Origin: Burkholderia paludis
GTDB lineage: Bacteria; Pseudomonadota; Gammaproteobacteria; Burkholderiales; Burkholderiaceae
Length of the DNA stretch: 64,000 nucleotides
Reading direction: 5' to 3'
Assembly: GCF_000732615.1 (NCBI RefSeq)
Contig: NZ_JPGL01000012.1
Coordinates: forward strand, 1-64,000
Of this stretch, positions 30,075 through 38,941 are shown piece after piece. Numbering within the stretch: the first letter of the stretch is position 1; every line of letters starts with the position of its first letter. The position numbers and the translations under genes are program-made. The notes under the pieces are model-generated. The model saw only the letters and a list, made by a program, of their open reading frames with translations, was not told the DNA's origin and made no database searches.

Positions 30075-31810
30075 GCGGTTTTCTCCTGCGATGCGCCGGC
30101 GTGTGCATCCTGTGCGGCCAGCAGACGCGCATACAGTCCGCCGCGCGCCGTCAATGCGTCGTGATTGCCTTCCTCGACGATCCGGCCGTCATCGACGACG
30201 ACGATCCGGTCCGCGTGCCGCACCGTCGCGAGGCGATGCGCGATCACGACGAGCGCGCGCTGTCCGGCGAACGCCTCGATCGACGCCTGGATCGCCTGCT
30301 CGCTCGCCGGATCGACATTCGAGGTCGCCTCGTCGAGCAGCAGGACCGGCGCGCCCTTCAGCCACGCACGTGCGATCGCGAGCCGCTGTCGCTGGCCGCC
30401 CGACAGTTGCGCGCCGCGTTCGCCGACCGCGGTCGCATAGCCACGCGGCAGGCTTTCGATGAAATCGTGGATGTGCGCGACGCGCGCCGCGTCGCGGATC
30501 GCTTGCGCGTCCGCGTCGGGACGCGCGAACCGCAGGTTGTCCTCGATGCTGCCGTGAAACAGCACGATGTCCTGAAACACCGCGCTGACCTGCGCACGCA
30601 TCTCCGCCAGCGGCAGATCGCGCAGGTCGATGCCGCCGATCCGCACGGCGCCGCGCTGCGGATCGGCCATCCGCATCAGCAACGCACCGAGTGTCGACTT
30701 GCCGGCCCCCGACGGTCCGACGACGCCGACGAATTCGCGCTCGCCGACCGCGAGCGATACGCGCTCGAGTGCGGGGCGATCGCTGCCCGGCCATGCGAAC
30801 GTCACGTCGTCGAATGCGATGTCGGAGCGCGCACCCGGCGCGCGCGGCGACGCAGGCTCGCGCACCGGCGGTTCGGCATCGAGCAGCGCAGCGACCGGCG
30901 CGGCCGCGCTCGCGGCGCCCCACGCGATGTGGAACGTCTTGTCGAGCCGGTCGACCGGCCGGAACGCCTCGCGCGCCAGAAACAGCGTGATCAGCGCGGT
31001 CGTCGCAGGCAGCGCACCCGACGCCGCGCGCGACGCGTTGAGCGCCGCGATCAGCGCGATGCAGCCGAGCCCGAACAGGCCCGTCACGCCATTGCGCATC
31101 AGCGTGGCGTAAAGAATCTCCATCGCCTCGCGGCGCAATTCGGCCGCCGCGGCAACCAGTGCCGCGCGGCGCGTACCGGCCACGTCGAACGCCTTCAGCG
31201 TGACGATGCCCTGCAGGCTGTCGAGCATCGTCGCACCGAAACGCCCCATCGATGCCATCAGCCCCGATGCCTTCGGCCGGCACAGCCGCAGCCACACACG
31301 ATCGACCACGGGCACCGCCAGCACGCAGACGGCGAGCACGCCGGCAGATAGCGGATCGAGCCACGCGACGACGCCGATCACGCCGGTACAGCCGACAAGC
31401 GCGACGCAGACGGCCGGGATGTAGCGACCGTAATACGTCTCGAGCGCTTCGACACCGCCGACGATGGTGTTCTGCAGTTCGGCGGTGCGGCCCGCGCCGC
31501 CGTCCGCGCCGAGCGCCAGCGCCTGCGGCAGCAACCGCGCGCGCAGCCGCGCCTTGGTGCGGCTCGCGGTGCGCAGCGCGGCAACTTCACCGGCCCACAT
31601 CAGCGCGATCCGCACAAGCGCGAACAGCGCGAAACCAAGCGCCCAACCGAACACGCCAGACGGCGGCGTGCCGGACAGCACGGCCACGATCCCGAACGCG
31701 AGGCACAGTGCCTGGGCCGCGTGGCATGCGGTAACGGCCAGCCCGATCGCGACGCTCGCCGCGATATCGGCATAAACGACTCCCGCGAGCCGCCACAACT
31801 GAGTTTGCAT
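30071..31810 (-). CDS. ABC half-transporter (YbtP/IrtA/CydD-like)
   Basis: A 579-residue partner of the downstream half-transporter. The N-terminal membrane domain includes the CydD-like segment TAELQNTIVGGVEALETYYG, and the ATPase domain has Walker A GPSGAGKSTLGALLM, signature LSGGQRQRLAIARAWL and Walker B VLLLDEATSNVDP. AAGGAG lies seven bases before the ATG. It starts 75 bp after the ligase-methyltransferase stop. The pair is complete in both ATP sites, so both halves are probably active. CydDC-type glutathione/cysteine export is an alternative reading, but the iron-locus context favours siderophore transport. Confidence 0.9.
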   Translation of the reverse strand: MQTQLWRLAGVVYADIAASVAIGLAVTACHAAQALCLAFGIVAVLSGTPPSGVFGWALGFALFALVRIALMWAGEVAALRTASRTKARLRARLLPQALALGADGGAGRTAELQNTIVGGVEALETYYGRYIPAVCVALVGCTGVIGVVAWLDPLSAGVLAVCVLAVPVVDRVWLRLCRPKASGLMASMGRFGATMLDSLQGIVTLKAFDVAGTRRAALVAAAAELRREAMEILYATLMRNGVTGLFGLGCIALIAALNASRAASGALPATTALITLFLAREAFRPVDRLDKTFHIAWGAASAAAPVAALLDAEPPVREPASPRAPGARSDIAFDDVTFAWPGSDRPALERVSLAVGEREFVGVVGPSGAGKSTLGALLMRMADPQRGAVRIGGIDLRDLPLAEMRAQVSAVFQDIVLFHGSIEDNLRFARPDADAQAIRDAARVAHIHDFIESLPRGYATAVGERGAQLSGGQRQRLAIARAWLKGAPVLLLDEATSNVDPASEQAIQASIEAFAGQRALVVIAHRLATVRHADRIVVVDDGRIVEEGNHDALTARGGLYARLLAAQDAHAGASQEKTA

Positions 31811-31885
31811 CTGATTCTCCTTAATATGGATACCTTATCGATTGGGATCGGACCGCACCACCATGGCATGGATGCAACGCGCTGG

Positions 31886-34630
31886 TCAGCCGGCCGCGCG
31901 GTCGCCCGTCACGCAGTGCACGGGCACGCCCTTCAGCGGCGTGGCCGTGATGTCGACGAGCCCCTGCTCGGCGAGCAGCGCCCTGACGGCGGCAACCGGA
32001 TAGCAATCGCCCGCCTGCGTAAGTCCAAGCATCTGTGCTGCGAACAGACGCGGCACGGGTTCGCTCGCTGGAGGCGCGTCGGAGATCATGAAATCGCAGA
32101 CCGCGATCCGCCCGCCGGGCGCGAGGCAACTGCATGCGCGAGCGAGCAGCCGACGGCATGCGTCCTCATCGAAGTGATGGAGGATCTGGCTCATGATGAC
32201 GAGGTCGTACTGCCCCGGGATCTCGACGTCGAACAGGTCACCGCCGACGAACCGCGCACGCGCCTCGACCCCGAATTCATGCGCGGTGCGCGCACATGCG
32301 TCGTGGATCGACGGCCAGTCGACGCCGCACACGATCGCCTTCGGCTGCGCCTGCGCGAATGTGAAACCGTAGATGCCGTTGCCGCAGCCGAGATCGAGCA
32401 CCGCAACCGAACGGCGCACGGCAGCCCACGGTGCGAGCAGATCCGCGACGCGTTGCGCGGTACGCCGGCTTGTGTTCGCAATGCCGACCGCGAATTCCTG
32501 CCAGTACGGGTGATCCGCCGCCTCGAGGCTCGACGGCAGCACGCTGCCACCCGCCACGACGGCCTCCCTGAAATGCCGGAACGTGTCCCACATCAGATCG
32601 GCCGTGTAGACGCTCGACAGGCCGCCGATGTAATGCGGCGATGCGGTCACGAGAAAGCGCTGCGACGTCGGATTCAGCGCATAGCATGCCTGCACGGCAT
32701 CATGATCGACGAGCGCAAGCCCGGCCAGCGCATCGAGCAGGATCCGTATTCCGCGCGCACTGGCCCGCAGTTCTCCGGCCAGCTCGGCCGCGCCGCGCGG
32801 GCCGGCCGCCAGCCGGTCGAATACGCGCAGCTCGATCGCCGCGCGCAGCACGCCGGCGCGCTCGACGCCCATCAGCAGATCGAGGATCGGTGCCGCGGAC
32901 AGTGCGGGTTGCGCGCCCGGCAAGCAGGTCGCGAGCGCAGCCTGCGCGGTCGCGACCTCGCGCGCGAGCATCGCGCGGTCAACCTTGCCCGACGGCGCGA
33001 GCGGCAGCCGCGGGCAGGGCACGACCGCGTCGACGCGCTTGCAGCTTTCCACGCCCGCGTCGTCGAACAGGAAGCGGTTGACCGCGTCGAGCGTCGGCGC
33101 CGGGCGACCCGCGCGCGGCACGACGCAAGCGCAGAGCCGCACCCCAGTTGCGTCGCCGGCCGCCTGCACGACGGCCACGTCCGCGACGTCGGGATGCCCG
33201 TGCAGAAGCATCTCGATCTCAACGAGGTTGATCTTCACGCCGTTACGCAACACGATGTCCGCCCGTCGGCCGACGATCTGCAGGTAACCGGCCGAGTCCA
33301 TCCGGCCGCGATCGCCCAATCGCACCCAGCCGTCCGCCGCGCGATTGCGTTCATCCAGCCCCGGCGCACCGTAGTAGCCCATCGGCGTCATCGGCCCGCG
33401 CGCCCAGATCTCTCCCTCGTCGCCCGGGTCGACGTCTGCACCCGCCTCATCGACGATCCGCACCGTGACGACCGCCGGATCGGGACGCCCGACCGTCGCG
33501 ACAACCGTATCTAAATCGTCGTCCAGCGCGGTGTGGCATGCGACACCGTCTGCCGAGCCGTACGACTGGATCAGAGAGCAGCCGATCACGTCGCGCACAC
33601 GCCGAGCGGTCTCCGCGCTCAGCGCCGAGCCACCGCTGACGATCGCCTTCAGCGACGACAGGTCGGGCGCGTCGGCCCCTCCGTCCACAAGCAGCGGGCT
33701 TTCAAGCAGCATGTCGACCATGTTCGGTCCGGCGAACAGGTGCGTGACGCGCAGCGCGGCGACCGAGAGCAGCGCGGCAGTCGGCTCGAACCGCTCGAGA
33801 TTGACGAGCGCTCCGCCGAGCGCCGCGAGCGTGCACGACGTGCCGAGCGAGCCGAACGGCGACGCGAGCGACACGCAGAACATCGCGCGTATCGACGAAA
33901 CATCGGCGCCGAGACTCTTCAGGTACGATGCCTGCCCGCCGATCAGGCCGTTGTGCGAATACAGCACGAGCTTCGGCTCGGCCTCCGAGCCCGACGACGC
34001 GATCAGCCGCACCGGGCCGTCCGGATCGAGCACGCCCGCCCGATACGGATACGGTTCGAACTCCCAGCAGCGATCGAGGTCGGGCCAGTCGAGATAACGC
34101 GCGCCATGCACGAACACGCGTTCGAGCGCAGGCAGTTCGTCGCGCAACCCGTCGACCAGCGCTACGTAGTCGATGTCGCCCACCCGCCGCTGGCAGATCA
34201 GCACTTTCGCGGCCGACTTCGAGAGCAGCGCGCGGCTCTCGTGCCGCTTGCGACCGATCGGGTAAGGCAATACGATCGCGCCGAGCGCGGCGGCGGCCAG
34301 GTCGACCGCGCAGGCACGCCAGCCGTTCGGCAGATTGACCGCGACGACGTCGCCCATGCGCACGCCGCTTGCGTGCAGCGCGGCTGCGAGCCCGAGGCTG
34401 CGCACGCGCAGTTGCGCATAGGTGAGCGCGATGCCGCCGTCGGACACCGCGAGTGCGAGCGGGTGCGCATCTGCGTAGCCCGCGAACGCCCCGAACAGGT
34501 CGCGACCGGCGTAAATGCCGGCGTCAGCCCAGGCGCGCCGCAGCGGGGCTGGCACATGATCGCGTACGGCACCGGATTCCGGAACGGCGTCGCACGAGCG
34601 GGCGGCGGAAAGCGTGGAGTCGAATGTCAT
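31886..34630 (-). CDS. qbsL: QbsL-like adenylation-O-methyltransferase fusion
   Basis: A 914-residue two-domain enzyme. Residues 30-580 are an AMP-forming acid:ligase domain with ASSGSEAEPKLVLYSH (P-loop variant), QSYGSADG, WVRLGDRGRMDSAGYLQIVG and the catalytic lysine block PLAPSGKVDR. Residues about 600-914 are a SAM-dependent O-methyltransferase with dimerisation region, VLDLGCGNGIYGF near residue 745 and ILHHFDEDACRRLL, LAPGGRIAVCDF. No carrier-protein domain lies between. This architecture is the hallmark of QbsL, which is proposed to activate xanthurenic acid and methylate its 4-hydroxyl to give the quinolobactin skeleton. The start overlaps the CoA-transferase stop (ATGA). Confidence 0.9.
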   Translation of the reverse strand: MTFDSTLSAARSCDAVPESGAVRDHVPAPLRRAWADAGIYAGRDLFGAFAGYADAHPLALAVSDGGIALTYAQLRVRSLGLAAALHASGVRMGDVVAVNLPNGWRACAVDLAAAALGAIVLPYPIGRKRHESRALLSKSAAKVLICQRRVGDIDYVALVDGLRDELPALERVFVHGARYLDWPDLDRCWEFEPYPYRAGVLDPDGPVRLIASSGSEAEPKLVLYSHNGLIGGQASYLKSLGADVSSIRAMFCVSLASPFGSLGTSCTLAALGGALVNLERFEPTAALLSVAALRVTHLFAGPNMVDMLLESPLLVDGGADAPDLSSLKAIVSGGSALSAETARRVRDVIGCSLIQSYGSADGVACHTALDDDLDTVVATVGRPDPAVVTVRIVDEAGADVDPGDEGEIWARGPMTPMGYYGAPGLDERNRAADGWVRLGDRGRMDSAGYLQIVGRRADIVLRNGVKINLVEIEMLLHGHPDVADVAVVQAAGDATGVRLCACVVPRAGRPAPTLDAVNRFLFDDAGVESCKRVDAVVPCPRLPLAPSGKVDRAMLAREVATAQAALATCLPGAQPALSAAPILDLLMGVERAGVLRAAIELRVFDRLAAGPRGAAELAGELRASARGIRILLDALAGLALVDHDAVQACYALNPTSQRFLVTASPHYIGGLSSVYTADLMWDTFRHFREAVVAGGSVLPSSLEAADHPYWQEFAVGIANTSRRTAQRVADLLAPWAAVRRSVAVLDLGCGNGIYGFTFAQAQPKAIVCGVDWPSIHDACARTAHEFGVEARARFVGGDLFDVEIPGQYDLVIMSQILHHFDEDACRRLLARACSCLAPGGRIAVCDFMISDAPPASEPVPRLFAAQMLGLTQAGDCYPVAAVRALLAEQGLVDITATPLKGVPVHCVTGDRAAG

Positions 34631-36594
34631 CGAAGCGTCTCGGTGTGAGTGAAGGTCCAGGGACAGGCGACGGACAGGCGATCGGCTTCGCGTCGCACGC
34701 TGCCCGTCAGCAGAGAATGGGTGGCGACGCAGGCTGCGTCGGGCGCGATAGCGACGGCCGGCACGTCGTGCGCGGCGAATTCGTGCTGCCAGTGCGTGGT
34801 GTCGTGCATCGCGAGCGCCGCAGCGAGACGCTCGGCTGCATCGTCCGGCACCGTGCCATGCACGACCCCGCACAGCGTCGCAATGCGCGCCGCGCCACGT
34901 TCGCCGGGCGGCACATCGATCATCAGGCGGCCGTCGCGCGTCGCGTACGCGGCCGGCAGGCCCAGCGCCGCGACGAGCGGCGCGGCATCGTTACGCCGCA
35001 TCGCGACCGCCACCTCGTGCTCATGCGCGACGAGCAGCGCCGCGGCACCCGTCATAGCGGAATCGAACCCGCGCGCGCGGCCATCGACAGCGCGCGCGTA
35101 GAGCGCAGCGGCCACGCCCTCAGCCGCCGCGACGCCGCCGAGCACGTCGACCAGCGTCAGCAGCGCGCCGCCGCTTCCATGCGGGCCGCCGATCAGAGAC
35201 GCCAGGCCGCTGTGCGCCTGCACCATGAAGTCGGTACCGACCGGATCGTCGGGCGCTGGCTCGCGCCCGGCGCCCGACGCCGATACATAGACGAGCGCTG
35301 GTGCGACCGCCGCGAAATCGGCCGCCGTCAGTTCGAGCCGCACAGCGCGGCCGGGTGCCCAGTTGTGCAGGAACACGTCAGCGTCGCGCGCGAGCTCGAG
35401 CACGCGGTCGCGCCCGGCGCGCGTACGGAGGTCGAGTTCGACGCATTCCTTGCCGCGGTTGATGGCATCGAAATGCGCGGACACGCCGCCCGCGAAAGGG
35501 GGCATCCCACGCATCGGATCGCCGCCGGGCGGCTCGATCTTGAGCACGCGCGCGCCGAGCAGGCGCAACACGTGCCCGGCGAGCGGCCCCTGGATCAGCC
35601 GGCAGGATTCGAGCACCGTGATGCCGGCGAGCGGCCGGTCGTGCACCGCCGGCACATTGCCGCGCGCGAACGTTCGCGCACTGGCCGGTTCGGCCGCAGG
35701 ATCGAATTGCCACGGGCCACCCGCGCGCCAGCGCGCGTCGCGCGGATCGTCGCGCAGCGCGGCCGCGTCGCGCACCGCGCTCACGTAGGTACCCGTCTCG
35801 CGTGCGATCGCGCCCAGCGACGCATAGTCGAACCGGGCCGCCGCGCGGAACAGGCCGACCGGCAGCGGCGCAAGCGCCTGCGTGTAGCGCAGCATGAACG
35901 GACGCCACCCGGCAGCGATGTCGTCCTCGCCTGCCGCCACTCGCCGCCAGAAGCGCCCCCACGCGTCCGGGTCGAGCGCTTCGAGCTCGAAGCGCACGCC
36001 GTCGCCACTCTCGAACGGCGGCGGACGATCGTTCGCATCGCGCGGCTGCTGCGCGGGCTGCCCGACGTGATCCATCGCGAGGTATTGGCCCATCGCGAAC
36101 AGCGCCGCATCGGCAAGACACAGCGACAGCGCGGCAGGCAGCGCGCCGTCGCGTCCGCGCTGGGCAGCCAGTGCGGACAGCGCCGACACGGACGCGAGCG
36201 ACGCGGCGAGCGTCGACACGTAGTCGACACCAAGCGGCCGCCACGCATGCACCGCACGCGCATGCCAGCCCGTGATGCCGGTCGCGGCCTGCAGCAGCGC
36301 ATCGGACACGGGAGCGACGGCCGCCGGCCAGCCTCGTAGCGAAACATCGACGCGCGCGCCCGACGCATCGGCAAGACGCGCGTGAATCGCGCCATCAGCG
36401 GCTGCCCCGCCGTCAGGCAACGCGCAAGCGAGCGGCAGCGGAGCACACTGCACGCCCAGCGCCACCATCCGCCGACGCAGCGCGGCTTGCGCCGGCGCGA
36501 AGCCGGGCGACGCCGCCGGCAGCGTCAGCCGCACGCCACCCAGCGGCGGCGCCGCGAGGCTCGCGGCATTTCGTTCAACGTCAGTCATAGGCAT
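34627..36594 (-). CDS. Family III CoA-transferase (CaiB/BaiF), long form
   Basis: About 655 residues, against about 400 for a usual CaiB protein. The last 360 residues are a standard CaiB/BaiF domain: LAGITVLESCRLIQGPLAGH, LLGARVLKIEPPGGDPMRGM and VGTDFMVQAHSGLASLIGG, where the Asp is the expected acyl-carrying catalytic residue. The first 290 residues look like a degenerate second CaiB lobe (ATGITGWHARAVHAWRPLGV, VDYVSTLAASLASVSALSAL) without the catalytic Asp motif. It begins the leftward siderophore arm just below the Fur box. A CaiB-like gene (qbsK) is my recollection for the Pseudomonas locus; its step is not established. ATG 36594 and 36588 are both possible starts, neither with a good ribosome site. 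Confidence 0.85.
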   Translation of the reverse strand: MPMTDVERNAASLAAPPLGGVRLTLPAASPGFAPAQAALRRRMVALGVQCAPLPLACALPDGGAAADGAIHARLADASGARVDVSLRGWPAAVAPVSDALLQAATGITGWHARAVHAWRPLGVDYVSTLAASLASVSALSALAAQRGRDGALPAALSLCLADAALFAMGQYLAMDHVGQPAQQPRDANDRPPPFESGDGVRFELEALDPDAWGRFWRRVAAGEDDIAAGWRPFMLRYTQALAPLPVGLFRAAARFDYASLGAIARETGTYVSAVRDAAALRDDPRDARWRAGGPWQFDPAAEPASARTFARGNVPAVHDRPLAGITVLESCRLIQGPLAGHVLRLLGARVLKIEPPGGDPMRGMPPFAGGVSAHFDAINRGKECVELDLRTRAGRDRVLELARDADVFLHNWAPGRAVRLELTAADFAAVAPALVYVSASGAGREPAPDDPVGTDFMVQAHSGLASLIGGPHGSGGALLTLVDVLGGVAAAEGVAAALYARAVDGRARGFDSAMTGAAALLVAHEHEVAVAMRRNDAAPLVAALGLPAAYATRDGRLMIDVPPGERGAARIATLCGVVHGTVPDDAAERLAAALAMHDTTHWQHEFAAHDVPAVAIAPDAACVATHSLLTGSVRREADRLSVACPWTFTHTETLR

Positions 36595-36865
36595 GGATAT
36601 AGATCTGGCCCCGACCTGAGGAAACGCACCGTTTCCCGCTTGTCCGGCAGCCACGCCATCGGTTGATGGTCGACATCCACAATGATATTTTACGGTTGAA
36701 TGAGAATAATTCTCATTTCGTATGTATGTCGGCGAATTTCATATGCGGGCCGGATGAAGCCGTTCCATCCCAAAAACTTTGTAGCTAGTCTTGCGGCCAT
36801 CGAGGCGTTTGAGACTCATACGAGCCGTCCGGTCTGCCGTGGAGAACCTGAGAGGAGTTGTTCGG
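36595..36865. promoter_or_regulatory. Divergent promoter region of the siderophore locus
   Basis: This 271-bp gap lies between the two divergent arms. It contains the perfect Fur box (36699-36717) in an AT-rich core from about 36675 to 36735 with several candidate -10 elements (AATGATATTTTACGG). The AraC gene's GAGGAG ribosome site ends the region. Iron repression through Fur and activation by the AraC protein with its siderophore are the expected control inputs. Confidence 0.7.
36699..36717. promoter_or_regulatory. Fur box, perfect 9-1-9 palindrome
   Basis: AATGAGAATAATTCTCATT is a perfect 9-1-9 inverted repeat containing the 7-1-7 Fur core TGAGAAT-A-ATTCTCA. It lies about 105 bp from the CoA-transferase start and about 150 bp from the AraC start, so one Fur-iron site can silence both arms of the siderophore locus when iron is sufficient. 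This is an unusually good match in a region of high GC. Confidence 0.92.
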
Positions 36866-37852
36866 ATGCACGCACTGACCATACCCAGCGCGTCCCCAAT
36901 GGACGTCGCCCCAAACCAGACCTGGACCGTCGCACGCGGAGACGCCGAATGCGGCAGCTACGCGGTCGAACGCCTCAATTGCGAACCCGGCTTCTCGGTC
37001 GTCCGCTCAAGCGTGCTGTCGGAGCGCGAGTTGACCGAGGCCTGCAGCCACGACGGCGCCGAACGCCAGCTTGTCGTCGCGATCGGGCTCGAAGGCGACT
37101 CCGAATTCTGCGACCGGCGCGGCGAACGTCTGCCGTTCTCGTCCGGTCACACAACGGTGTCGGTGTTCCGCAGCGGCGGCGGCGAACGCCGCTTCGCGGC
37201 GAACCGGCTCGTGCGGCAACTGCGGCTTGTCGTATCGGAAAGCACGCTGTCGAGCTTCGTCGGCGAGGACCGTTGCCGCGAACTGCTCGGCCCGATGCTC
37301 GGTCATTTCGAAGGATTCCGGCAGGTTGCATTCACGGCGAACGGCACGAGCCCACACCTGCGTTTCTTCCGCAACCCCGACCTGCTGCAGCAGGATGGCC
37401 TGAGCCTGCGCATCCACGCGCTGAGCCTGCTCGCCGACCAGTTGCACACGATCGCGCCGGCACCCGCGCGAACCAGTCGCCTCGGCGCGCGCGACCTCGA
37501 CAAGCTCGCGCATATCGAGGCGTTCATGCGCACCCACCTCGACAAGCCGCTCAACAACGCGTACCTGTCGGCCTCGCTCGGCATCAGCGAATACAAGCTG
37601 AAGGAGTGCTTCCGTCAGGCCTACGGCACGAGCCCCGCGCAGCACCTGCTTGAACTGCGGATGCACCGCGCGCAGGAACTGCTCGAAGCCGGCCACCAGG
37701 TGGCCGAGACAGCTTATCGCGTCGGCTACCAGCATCCGAGCAATCTCAGCGCCGCCTTTACGCGTTTCTTCGGATGCACGCCGAAATCCGTCCTCGGCAA
37801 CCGATCCTGCCGAGCCCTTCCCCGATCCGCCGAATGTGCCAGCCATGACTGA
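36866..37852 (+). CDS. AraC-family regulator (PchR/YbtA-like siderophore activator)
   Basis: A 328-residue regulator. The N-terminal half is a PchR-type sensing domain (QLVVAIGLEGDSEFCDRRGE, SGHTTVSVFRSGGGERRF); the last 110 residues form the double helix-turn-helix AraC domain (LNNAYLSASLGISEYKLKEC, FRQAYGTSPAQHLLELRMHR, VAETAYRVGYQHPSNLSAAF). GAGGAG lies eight bases before the ATG at 36866. Proteins of this type bind the cognate siderophore and activate biosynthesis and uptake genes. Its stop lies inside the aminotransferase gene start (8-bp overlap), so the regulator and the biosynthetic genes are co-transcribed. An AraC-type gene is also present in the Pseudomonas quinolobactin locus. Confidence 0.9.
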   Translation: MHALTIPSASPMDVAPNQTWTVARGDAECGSYAVERLNCEPGFSVVRSSVLSERELTEACSHDGAERQLVVAIGLEGDSEFCDRRGERLPFSSGHTTVSVFRSGGGERRFAANRLVRQLRLVVSESTLSSFVGEDRCRELLGPMLGHFEGFRQVAFTANGTSPHLRFFRNPDLLQQDGLSLRIHALSLLADQLHTIAPAPARTSRLGARDLDKLAHIEAFMRTHLDKPLNNAYLSASLGISEYKLKECFRQAYGTSPAQHLLELRMHRAQELLEAGHQVAETAYRVGYQHPSNLSAAFTRFFGCTPKSVLGNRSCRALPRSAECASHD

Positions 37853-38888
37853 CCTGCATGCCACACCCGCCCGCGCCGCCGGCCGGTGCGAGATTTTCCT
37901 GAACCTCAACGAATCGCCGTTCGGACCGTTCGACGAAGCCGAAGCCGCCGCCGCGCGCGTGCTCGCCGAGGCAGGCCGCTACCAGTTCCCGCTCGTCGAA
38001 CGGCTGCGCGAAGCGATCGCCGCCGCGCACGACGTGCCCACCGGCTGGGTGTCGCTGTATCCGGGCTCGAATCGCGCGCTGCATTACGCGACGCTCGCGT
38101 TCACCGCGCCCGATGCGCCGCTCGTGCTCGCCAGCCCCGGCTACCCTGTCTGCGAGCAGGCCGCCCGGCTCGCGAACCGGCCCGTGCGCCGCGTACCGCT
38201 CCGCGCGGACGGCGCGCACGACGTTGCCGCGATGTGCGAGGCGGCGCCGCGCGGACTGATCTATGTCGCCAACCCGAACAACCCGACCGGCACCGTGACC
38301 CCGCACGGCGCGCTGCGACGCCTGCTCAGCGATCGCTGGCCCGGCACGACCGTGCTCGTCGACGAGGCGTATATCGAATACAGCGACGAGCCGTCGATGC
38401 TCGACGCGGTACGTACGGACCCGGGGCTGATCGTCGCGCGCACATTTTCGAAGATCTACGGGATGGCCGGCCTGCGGCTCGGCTATGCGGTCGCGCAACC
38501 CGACGCCATCGGGTGCATCCACACCATGCCGCCGCACGACGTGTCGGTGCCGGCCACCGCCGCGGCCCTCGCGAGCCTTGCGCTGCGCGACCGGCTCGGC
38601 GAGCGCAAGGCATACACGGCAGCCGGCCGCGACGACCTGATCCGCTGGTTCGCCGCGCGCGGCCTCACGTGCCTGCCTTCGCGCTCGAACTGCGTGATGG
38701 TCGATCTCGGCCGCCCCGGGCCGCCCGTGATCGCGGCGCTCGCCGCGCGCGGCGTGCACGTCGGACGCAATTGGCCCGACATGCCGAACTGGATGCGCAT
38801 CACGATCGGCACGCGCGACGAGATGGCGGCGCTGAAAGAGGCGCTCGTACACGTGCTCGCCGAGCCGGTCGGGCGCGACGCTGCCTGA
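37845..38888 (+). CDS. qbsB: QbsB-like PLP aminotransferase (HisC-type fold)
   Basis: A 347-residue class I/II aminotransferase resembling histidinol-phosphate aminotransferases. PLP Lys203 lies in TFSKIYGMAGLRLGY, with VANPNNPTGTV and VDEAYIEYSD for cofactor contacts. In this locus its expected reaction is transamination of 3-hydroxykynurenine, after which the product cyclises to xanthurenic acid. It overlaps the AraC stop by eight bases. A role in histidine synthesis is unlikely because the neighbours are all siderophore genes. The missing kynureninase in the locus supports flow to xanthurenate rather than 3-hydroxyanthranilate. Confidence 0.87.
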   Translation: MTDLHATPARAAGRCEIFLNLNESPFGPFDEAEAAAARVLAEAGRYQFPLVERLREAIAAAHDVPTGWVSLYPGSNRALHYATLAFTAPDAPLVLASPGYPVCEQAARLANRPVRRVPLRADGAHDVAAMCEAAPRGLIYVANPNNPTGTVTPHGALRRLLSDRWPGTTVLVDEAYIEYSDEPSMLDAVRTDPGLIVARTFSKIYGMAGLRLGYAVAQPDAIGCIHTMPPHDVSVPATAAALASLALRDRLGERKAYTAAGRDDLIRWFAARGLTCLPSRSNCVMVDLGRPGPPVIAALAARGVHVGRNWPDMPNWMRITIGTRDEMAALKEALVHVLAEPVGRDAA

Positions 38889-38941
38889 GCATGCCCCACT
38901 CTCCCCCCTCATTCCGTTCAACCGCCTACCGACGATCCACC

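Noticed and set aside
37845-38888. Histidine-biosynthesis HisC
   Set aside because: The fold matches but all neighbours belong to a siderophore pathway needing a kynurenine-type transaminase.
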